Origin: Candidatus Cloacimonadota bacterium
GTDB taxonomy: Bacteria; Cloacimonadota; Cloacimonadia; Cloacimonadales; TCS61
DNA length: 28,684 bases
Direction: 5' to 3'
Assembly: GCA_003647825.1 (NCBI GenBank)
Contig: QMNP01000002.1
Coordinates: forward strand, 1 to 28,684
A model generated the notes under the pieces. It was not told the DNA's origin, made no database searches, and saw only the letters and a list, made by a program, of their open reading frames with translations. A program made the position numbers and the translations under genes. Below, piece after piece: positions 23,529-28,684 of this stretch. Positions within the stretch are counted from its first letter, which is position 1, and the number at the start of each line of letters is the position of its first letter.

Positions 23529-24902
23529 ATGACCAAAGAACAATTTGTTCTGGAACTGGAAAAGATCGGCGCGATCAAGTTCGGCAGCTTCACACTGAAG
23601 AGTGGACTTGTATCTCCCTTCTATTTTGATTTGAGAGATATGATCAGCCATCCGGCAATCCTGGAGGGTGTTGTTGATCTACTGGTTGAAAAGATCAAGG
23701 ATATGGATTTCGATGTGATCACCGGAATTCCCTATACTGCTCTTCCCATTGCATCACTTGTGGCTGCCAAACTGAGAAAGCCGCTCATCTACATGCGCAA
23801 AGAAGAGAAGGCTTATGGAACCGGCAACAACGTGATCGGTAAATTTACCAAAGGCGCTAAATGCCTTGTTATTGATGATCTTATCACAACCGGAGCCAGC
23901 AAGAACGAAACTGCTGAAGGTTACGAAAAAGAAGGTATCATTGTAAAAGATTTTGTTGTAGTTATCGACCGTAGTGCAAACGGTGCTGAAGAACTTGGCA
24001 GGCAAGGTTACAAACTACACAGCCTTATAAGCCTGGAAGAAATAGTAAACTTACTGCAAGTTAAGGACTTGATCACTTACGAAAAAGTTCAGGAAGTGCG
24101 TGAATTTACCACAAGTCTGTCTAAACCAGCAAAAAAAGAAAAATATGTAAATCCTCTAACTCAGAAGCTGCTGGATAAGATGAATGAGAAGAAATCCAAT
24201 TTGGTTCTATCTTTAGACGTCACATCACAAGCAGAATTCTTTGCCATGCTGGATAAAGTTGGTGAACAGATCGTAATGCTGAAAACGCATGTAGATATTA
24301 TTGATGATTATGATGAGAATTTCGTTCCTAAATTACAGGAATATGCCAAGCGTCAAAACTTTCTGATCTTTGAAGATCGTAAATTTGCTGATATTGGCAA
24401 CACAGTTAGGCATCAATTCCGTAATGGGATTTATAAAATTGCTGACTGGGCAGAATATATTACCGTCCATATGGTTGCTGGAGAGCTCATTCTAAAAGGG
24501 CTTTTTGAAGGTATTGAGAACAGGGCAGCTTTTGTATTAGCCCGTATGAGTTCCAAAGGTAATTTGCTTAATGAAACTTATACAAGAAAATGTTTTGACG
24601 CCGCAAAGAAAAATCCACAACTTGTAGCTGGTTTTATCGGGCATGGAAATAGTGTGGAAGATATCAAAAGATTCAAAGCCAAATTTCCTGGCAGCGAAGT
24701 GCTGATGATGCCGGGAGTAAAGAAAGAAAAAGGCTCTGATGCTATGGGACAGCAATACATAACAATAGAAGATGCAGTCGTTGGAGGTGCTGATTGTATT
24801 ATCGTAGGAAGAGGAATCTTGAAAGCGGAAGATCCAGGTGCGGAAGCAAAATTGTATCGGAAGCGAGCTTGGATAGCTTATCAGGAAAGAAAACTCAAAT
24901 AA
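23529..24902 (+). CDS. Bifunctional UMP synthase: OPRT-OMPDC fusion
   Basis: One protein (457 aa) with the last two steps of UMP synthesis: orotate phosphoribosyltransferase (OPRT) then orotidine-5'-phosphate decarboxylase (OMPDC). OPRT (about 1-200): FDLRDMISHP, ITGIPYTALPIAS, and the PRPP loop CLVIDDLITTGAS (112-124). OMPDC (about 206-457): LSLDVTS, Lys252 in MLKTHVDI, and the catalytic D283-K285-D288 in FEDRKFADIGNT. The fusion order and motifs (PYTALP, RKE.K.YGT, LLDKMNEKKSNLVLS-type linker, LKTHVDI, FEDRKFADIGNTV) resemble animal UMP synthase far more than the separate bacterial PyrE and PyrF. The pairing with pyrBI and pyrDK confirms the pathway. Hand counts give about 45% GC at 23701-23880 in the OPRT part, against about 37-40% in sampled OMPDC lines. 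Confidence 0.95.
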   Translation: MTKEQFVLELEKIGAIKFGSFTLKSGLVSPFYFDLRDMISHPAILEGVVDLLVEKIKDMDFDVITGIPYTALPIASLVAAKLRKPLIYMRKEEKAYGTGNNVIGKFTKGAKCLVIDDLITTGASKNETAEGYEKEGIIVKDFVVVIDRSANGAEELGRQGYKLHSLISLEEIVNLLQVKDLITYEKVQEVREFTTSLSKPAKKEKYVNPLTQKLLDKMNEKKSNLVLSLDVTSQAEFFAMLDKVGEQIVMLKTHVDIIDDYDENFVPKLQEYAKRQNFLIFEDRKFADIGNTVRHQFRNGIYKIADWAEYITVHMVAGELILKGLFEGIENRAAFVLARMSSKGNLLNETYTRKCFDAAKKNPQLVAGFIGHGNSVEDIKRFKAKFPGSEVLMMPGVKKEKGSDAMGQQYITIEDAVVGGADCIIVGRGILKAEDPGAEAKLYRKRAWIAYQERKLK

Positions 24903-24921
24903 TTTTTTTTAGGAGTTAATC

Positions 24922-25305
24922 ATGGAGAATATTTTTGAAGAAGAATTCAACATAATTGAAACTGCCTGCTCAGAAGTAAGAAAGACATTAGGAATCGGTT
25001 TCACTGAAAAAATCTATGAAGAAGCATTAGCAGTCGAAATTGAATTTGCTGGATTAAGAGTGGAAAGCCAGAAAAAAATTGATATACACTACAAAGGAAA
25101 ACTCATTGGAAGCTACCTGGCTGATATGGTGATCAATGATGAAATACTAGTTGAATTTAAAAGAGAAGAATCTATTACAGATTCTCATACAAAGCAGCTA
25201 CTTAATAGTCTGGCAGCAACAAACAAAAAATTAGGAATCCTTATAAATTTTCCTTATCAAGATAAAGAATTTGAAATCATAAGAGTAGCTAATATTAAAA
25301 AATAA
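24922..25305 (+). CDS. GxxExxY protein (PD-(D/E)XK-like fold)
   Basis: A 127-aa protein named after its motif, seen here as GFTEKIY (about residues 26-32). The later part, ADMVINDEILVEFKREESI, gives the D...E-x-K pattern of PD-(D/E)XK nuclease-fold proteins, and KLGILINF closes the fold. Family function is not known. Members appear scattered, often as additions within operons. AGGAG at 24911-24915 lies 6 nt before the ATG, so it is well set for translation. It sits between the UMP synthase gene and pyrB in the pyr cluster, with no pathway reason apparent. Activity as a nuclease is inference only. Confidence 0.88.
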   Translation: MENIFEEEFNIIETACSEVRKTLGIGFTEKIYEEALAVEIEFAGLRVESQKKIDIHYKGKLIGSYLADMVINDEILVEFKREESITDSHTKQLLNSLAATNKKLGILINFPYQDKEFEIIRVANIKK

Positions 25306-25351
25306 TTGATCCAGTCTACTGGGCAAATTGATTAAAGTACAAGGAGAGAAA

Positions 25352-26254
25352 ATGAAGAATCTGATTTCAATGCGAGATCTTAGCAAAGATGAGATCCTTA
25401 ATTTGATGGATATTGCAGGTAAAATTGAAACCGGGAAGATTATCCCTGATTTGCAAAGAAAATTAGCAGCGTTACTATTTTTTGAACCTTCCACCAGAAC
25501 CATGTTTTCGTTTGATACTGCTATGAAGAGAATGAATGGTGATACAATAATTATGAGCGGAACTAAGAACACATCGGCAAAAAAGGGTGAAACTTTTGCT
25601 GATACTTTGCAGACAATTGCCCAGTATTCGGACATAATTATCATGCGAAGCCCAATTGAAGGTGCCGCGCGTTATGCCAGTGAAGTAGTGGATGTTCCTG
25701 TTGTTAATGCCGGTGACGGCGCCAATCAGCATCCTACACAAGCTCTATTAGATTTGTATTCAATAATAAAAACCCAGGGAACTTTGGAGAATCTTAAAAT
25801 TGGCTTAGCTGGTGATCTTAGATTTGGCAGAACAGTTCACTCCCTGGCACAAGCAATGGCTTTATTCAATGTTGAATTCAAATTTTTCTCACCATCCTTT
25901 CTGCAAATGCCGCAATACATCAAAGACGATCTCTCAACAAAAAACATAAAATTTGAAGAATTAAAAGATATCGAAGGCAATATTGATGATCTTGATATTT
26001 TGTATGTTACTCGTATCCAGAAAGAACGATTTGCCAGTCCCGAAGATTATGAAAAAGTTAAAGGATCATATATTTTAAACAAATCTATGTTGGATGGTGT
26101 GAAGACGAATATGAAAGTAATGCATCCACTACCCAGAGTTGATGAGATAGCAACTGATGTTGATGATACTGAGTACGCTTATTATTTTCCTCAAGCCAAA
26201 AATGGAGTGTTCACCAGACAAGCTATAATTTCGATTTTACTGGGGGAGGTGTAG
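25352..26254 (+). CDS. pyrB: Aspartate carbamoyltransferase, catalytic subunit
   Basis: Joins carbamoyl phosphate to aspartate, the first committed step of pyrimidine synthesis. The 300-aa product has the carbamoyl phosphate site FFEPSTRTMFSF (STRT 47-50), HPTQALLDLY, and the aspartate-site VMHPLPRVDEI. I chose ATG 25352, not the TTG frame start at 25328, because AAGGAG at 25341-25346 lies 5 nt before it. Its last codons contain the ribosome site for pyrI, and the two genes are 2 nt apart, so the subunits are made together. With pyrI it would form the class B holoenzyme. Confidence 0.96.
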   Translation: MKNLISMRDLSKDEILNLMDIAGKIETGKIIPDLQRKLAALLFFEPSTRTMFSFDTAMKRMNGDTIIMSGTKNTSAKKGETFADTLQTIAQYSDIIIMRSPIEGAARYASEVVDVPVVNAGDGANQHPTQALLDLYSIIKTQGTLENLKIGLAGDLRFGRTVHSLAQAMALFNVEFKFFSPSFLQMPQYIKDDLSTKNIKFEELKDIEGNIDDLDILYVTRIQKERFASPEDYEKVKGSYILNKSMLDGVKTNMKVMHPLPRVDEIATDVDDTEYAYYFPQAKNGVFTRQAIISILLGEV

Positions 26255-26256
26255 AA

Positions 26257-26715
26257 ATGGAACAAGTTAAACAAATAAAAGTTAATGCTATAAAAAATGG
26301 AACGGTTATCGATCATATCACTGCCGGCCGTGTGCAGAAGGTGTTGGAAATAGTTAATCTTGATTCACCTGAAACAGTGATGATAGGAATGAACCTGCAC
26401 AGCAACAAAATTGGTAAAAAAGATATAATAAAAATAGAGAACAAGGTTCTATCGCAAGATGAAGTAAACAGCATTGCTTTAATTGCACCAAAAGCTACAT
26501 TGATCATCATCAAAGATTTTGAAGTTGTTTCAAAAGACTATTTGGAACTTCCTGAAAAAATTAGTAATCTTATTGTGTGTCCAAATCCTAAATGCATAAC
26601 TAATGAAGAAATCATAAATTCTGAGTTCAGATTAACAGAAGATACTCCTCCACAAGTTCGCTGTTCATATTGTGAAAAGAAGTATCCTATAGAAGAAGTG
26701 AAGATAAAAAAATAA
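26257..26715 (+). CDS. pyrI: Aspartate carbamoyltransferase, regulatory subunit
   Basis: Nucleotide-binding subunit that makes PyrB sensitive to CTP and ATP. It is 152 aa long, close to E. coli PyrI (153 aa). The zinc site that contacts PyrB is complete: C108 and C113 (CPNPKC), C136 and C139 (CSYC). The N-terminal nucleotide domain starts KQIKVNAIKNGTVIDHITAG. GGAGG at 26245-26249, inside pyrB, lies 7 nt before the ATG. Confidence 0.96.
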   Translation: MEQVKQIKVNAIKNGTVIDHITAGRVQKVLEIVNLDSPETVMIGMNLHSNKIGKKDIIKIENKVLSQDEVNSIALIAPKATLIIIKDFEVVSKDYLELPEKISNLIVCPNPKCITNEEIINSEFRLTEDTPPQVRCSYCEKKYPIEEVKIKK

Positions 26716-26744
26716 TGTATCGATCCTTGCTGATAGGAGAATGA

Positions 26745-28238
26745 ATGGCAAAGAAAATCCATAATGAACCATCGAGAACACTGATGGAGTATCGTCTGTT
26801 GCCCGGTTTAACAACAGAAAGATCAGCTTCATCAGAAATTTCTCTTCGAACTCCGCTGGTTTATTCACCTGAAAATGACAAAAAATATTTTCTTAATATT
26901 CCGTTGGTTTCTGCTGCTATGCAATCAGTTTCCGGAGCTCGCATGGGTATTGAGCTGGCCCGTTTAGGCGGAGCAGCTTTTATTTTTTGTTCTCAAACAA
27001 TCGCATCTCAGGCTGAAATGATCGCGGAAATTAAAAACTACAAAGCAGGTTTTGTGCAGCCACAGACGATGAGACCCGAAATGAAGATAAGTGAGATGTA
27101 TGAAATGCGTAAGCAAACAGGCCATTCAACTTTTCCAGTTGTTGATAAGAATAACAAATTTCTGGGTTTGATCTCCAAATGGGATTACGATATTTCTCTT
27201 CATGCAGAACTTTTGGTAAAAGATAGAATGATTTCTAAACAACAGATTGAAATTGGTGTGAATATTACTGACCTTAGTCAAGCTAATCAAATTCTTCTGG
27301 AAAGTCATAAATCTGTTCTTCCTATTGTGGATGAAGATGGAAAACTTTTATCGATGATCTTTCGAAAGGATATTACAGACCAGACAGATAATCCACTGGA
27401 AATTCACGACGAAAAGAAGCGATTGATCGCAGTTGCTGCCATAAATACACACGATTATAAGGAAAGAGTAAAAGCGCTGGTAAAAGTAGGTGTTGATGTA
27501 CTATCCATCGATACTTCTGATGGATATACACAATATCAGTCGGATGCGATTAAATGGATTAATAGAAATTATCCAGAAATACCAGTAATTGGTGGAAATA
27601 TTATTACACCATCAGGTTTTCGTTATCTGGTTGATGCTGGTGCAAAAGCCATAAAAGTAGGAATGGGTGGAGGTTCGATCTGCATTACTCAGGAGCAGAA
27701 AGGAACCGGTCGTGGGCTGGCAACAACGATCATTGATGTTGTTGCAGAACGAGATAAATATTATAAAAAAACTGGAATTTACATTCCTGTAATTGCCGAT
27801 GGTGGTGTAACCAGCACAAAAGATGTAACGATTGCTTTAGCTCTGGGAGCAGATTATGTGATGATGGGTCGTTATTTTGCCAGAATGGATGAATCTCCTA
27901 CTAACAAGATCGTAGTGAACAATCGTGTGATGAAACCATATTGGGGAGAGGGATCAGCTCGTGCGCAGGAATGGAAATTAAAACGTTATAATCAGGGAAA
28001 ATTTGTTGAAGGTGTGGAAGGTTTGGTAGAATATGCAGGCCATCTGCGAGACAATTTGGAAGAAACCTTAGCAAAGATCAAATCTTCTATGAGTACATGC
28101 GGAGTTCAAAATATCAGGGAATTTCATGAAAAAGCTGAATTGGAACTTGTTTCCGCACTCTCCATACGAGAAGGTAAAGCTCATGATATTTATCAGGGAT
28201 CGGAAAAAGATCAGGAAGAATTTAATAATGAGAATTGA
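26745..28238 (+). CDS. guaB: IMP dehydrogenase, variant subfamily with CBS domains
   Basis: Oxidises IMP to XMP, the first step to GMP. At 497 aa it has the barrel split by two CBS domains (about 112-210; STFPVVDKNNKFLGLI and SVLPIVDEDGKLLSMI). The catalytic Cys313 lies in KVGMGGGSICITQEQKGTG, and the NAD/IMP motif is VIADGGVTSTKDVTIALALGADYVMMG. The mobile flap reads KPYWGEGSARAQEW instead of the common YRGMGS of most bacterial and eukaryotic IMPDHs. Together with QEQKGTGRG after the active Cys this marks a variant subfamily. AGGAG at 26735-26739 supports ATG 26745, not 26741, which runs to a stop after seven codons. The GMP reductase alternative is less likely given the CBS insert and length. 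Confidence 0.9.
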   Translation: MAKKIHNEPSRTLMEYRLLPGLTTERSASSEISLRTPLVYSPENDKKYFLNIPLVSAAMQSVSGARMGIELARLGGAAFIFCSQTIASQAEMIAEIKNYKAGFVQPQTMRPEMKISEMYEMRKQTGHSTFPVVDKNNKFLGLISKWDYDISLHAELLVKDRMISKQQIEIGVNITDLSQANQILLESHKSVLPIVDEDGKLLSMIFRKDITDQTDNPLEIHDEKKRLIAVAAINTHDYKERVKALVKVGVDVLSIDTSDGYTQYQSDAIKWINRNYPEIPVIGGNIITPSGFRYLVDAGAKAIKVGMGGGSICITQEQKGTGRGLATTIIDVVAERDKYYKKTGIYIPVIADGGVTSTKDVTIALALGADYVMMGRYFARMDESPTNKIVVNNRVMKPYWGEGSARAQEWKLKRYNQGKFVEGVEGLVEYAGHLRDNLEETLAKIKSSMSTCGVQNIREFHEKAELELVSALSIREGKAHDIYQGSEKDQEEFNNEN

Positions 28239-28509
28239 AGATTTACTATTGATTATTTCGGGCTGTAAGAACCGGCTGTAGAAAATTAAATTTCAGGAAT
28301 TGACTCAAAGTGAAGCTTGAGTTAAGGACTGAACATTTCTTGTTACGAAATTTGTCTTCGTAATTTGTGTAAGTGTTCCCAAGGCAAACTTGGAAACGAG
28401 TCAATTGAATATTCTTGTTACGAAGTTCGTCTTTGTAGCGGTGGAATAAATTTCGTTCCAATGCTCTGCGTTGGAATGAAGAATTATTCAATATTTAAAC
28501 GGAGTTTAG
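28239..28509 (+). repeat. Hairpin-rich region before purM
   Basis: A 271-nt gap with several palindromes: 28343-28363 (TTACGAA / TTCGTAA), a related hairpin at 28418-28437 with two G-T pairs, a CCAAG/CTTGG hairpin at about 28380-28392, and the REP hairpin at 28454-28478. No gene is credible on either strand. The purM ribosome site GGAG is at 28501-28504. Confidence 0.65.
28454..28478 (+). repeat. Single REP-like hairpin of the RAYT family
   Basis: Stem TTCCAATGC (28456-28464), loop TCT, stem GCGTTGGAA (28468-28476), with one G-T pair. The core AATGCTCTGCGTT is identical to the core of the first hairpin of the RAYT-flanking repeats. It is inverted relative to the hairpin at 20028-20052. Confidence 0.75.
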
Positions 28510-28684
28510 ATGATCGATTACAAAAAAGCTGGTGTTGATATTAAAGCTGGTGATGCAGCATCTATAATTGCATATAATTTTGCGAAATCTACTTTTAATT
28601 CCAGAAAAGGTATGATAGGAGAACCGCTGGTTGAAGATGGCTCTTTTGCCGGGCTCATCGATATGGGTGAGTTTTATCTTGTTC
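28510..28684 (+). CDS. purM: Phosphoribosylformylglycinamidine cyclo-ligase, N-terminal part
   Basis: The first 58 residues of AIR synthase, which closes the imidazole ring in purine synthesis. The opening DYKKAGVDIKAGDAA matches the conserved YxxAGVDIxAG start of PurM. The rest of the gene is cut by the window edge, so the ATP and FGAR sites are not seen. GGAG at 28501-28504 lies 5 nt before ATG 28510. The gene follows guaB after a gap of 271 nt filled with palindromes. Confidence 0.88.
   Translation, partial: MIDYKKAGVDIKAGDAASIIAYNFAKSTFNSRKGMIGEPLVEDGSFAGLIDMGEFYLV

Noticed and set aside
28246..28491. Minus-strand 81-aa reading frame before purM
   Set aside because: Made of hairpin repeats and without a ribosome site or any known domain.

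Overview
This AT-rich window comes from a Gram-negative bacterium. It carries lipopolysaccharide (LPS) transport genes, two exported proteins with type A sorting domains (NYPNPFNP...), sigma-54, HPr kinase and a class 1B PyrD/PyrK pair. This mix fits the Fibrobacteres-Chlorobi-Bacteroidetes side of the tree. The NYPNPFNP tails and dense palindromic repeats point most to Cloacimonadota (WWE1) or a relative such as Marinimicrobia. That placement is inference: there is no rRNA gene here. All real genes are on the + strand and there is no tRNA or CRISPR array.

Layout. (1) 25-1624: lptC-like lipoprotein and an OstA/LptA-like protein, overlapping by 26 nt. (2) 1760-7073: two exported sorting-domain proteins of about 1297 and 465 aa. 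(3) 7226-15575: a promoter, then lptB, rpoN, lpd, lipA, hpf, hprK, ptsH, ptsI. Without the secreted genes and lpd-lipA this is close to the lptCAB-rpoN-hpf-PTS order of proteobacteria, but HprK is present and no EII component is seen. (4) 15594-18806: metK, a SAM-dependent methyltransferase and glycerate 2-kinase, almost without gaps. (5) 18974-28684: a pyrimidine and purine nucleotide cluster: pyrD, pyrK, pyrC, a fused UMP synthase (OPRT then OMPDC), a GxxExxY protein, pyrB, pyrI, a variant IMP dehydrogenase and the start of purM. Together pyrBI, pyrC, pyrDK and the fusion cover carbamoyl phosphate to UMP.

Mobile and repeat DNA is concentrated in the nucleotide cluster. A REP-associated tyrosine transposase (RAYT) gene lies between pyrD and pyrK, flanked by two 113-bp direct repeats that differ at only 4 positions. 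Each repeat is a string of short hairpins, several with TCT or AGA triloops. A single hairpin of the same family lies before purM. A different structured repeat occurs twice between pyrC and the UMP synthase gene, and its first copy encodes the last residues of PyrC.

The observations most worth following are the RAYT/REP unit inside the pyr operon, the eukaryote-like UMP synthase fusion, the tandem structured repeats that reach into pyrC, the variant IMP dehydrogenase, and the unrecognised N-terminal domain of the 1297-aa exported protein. I did not find a clearly new multi-gene system.
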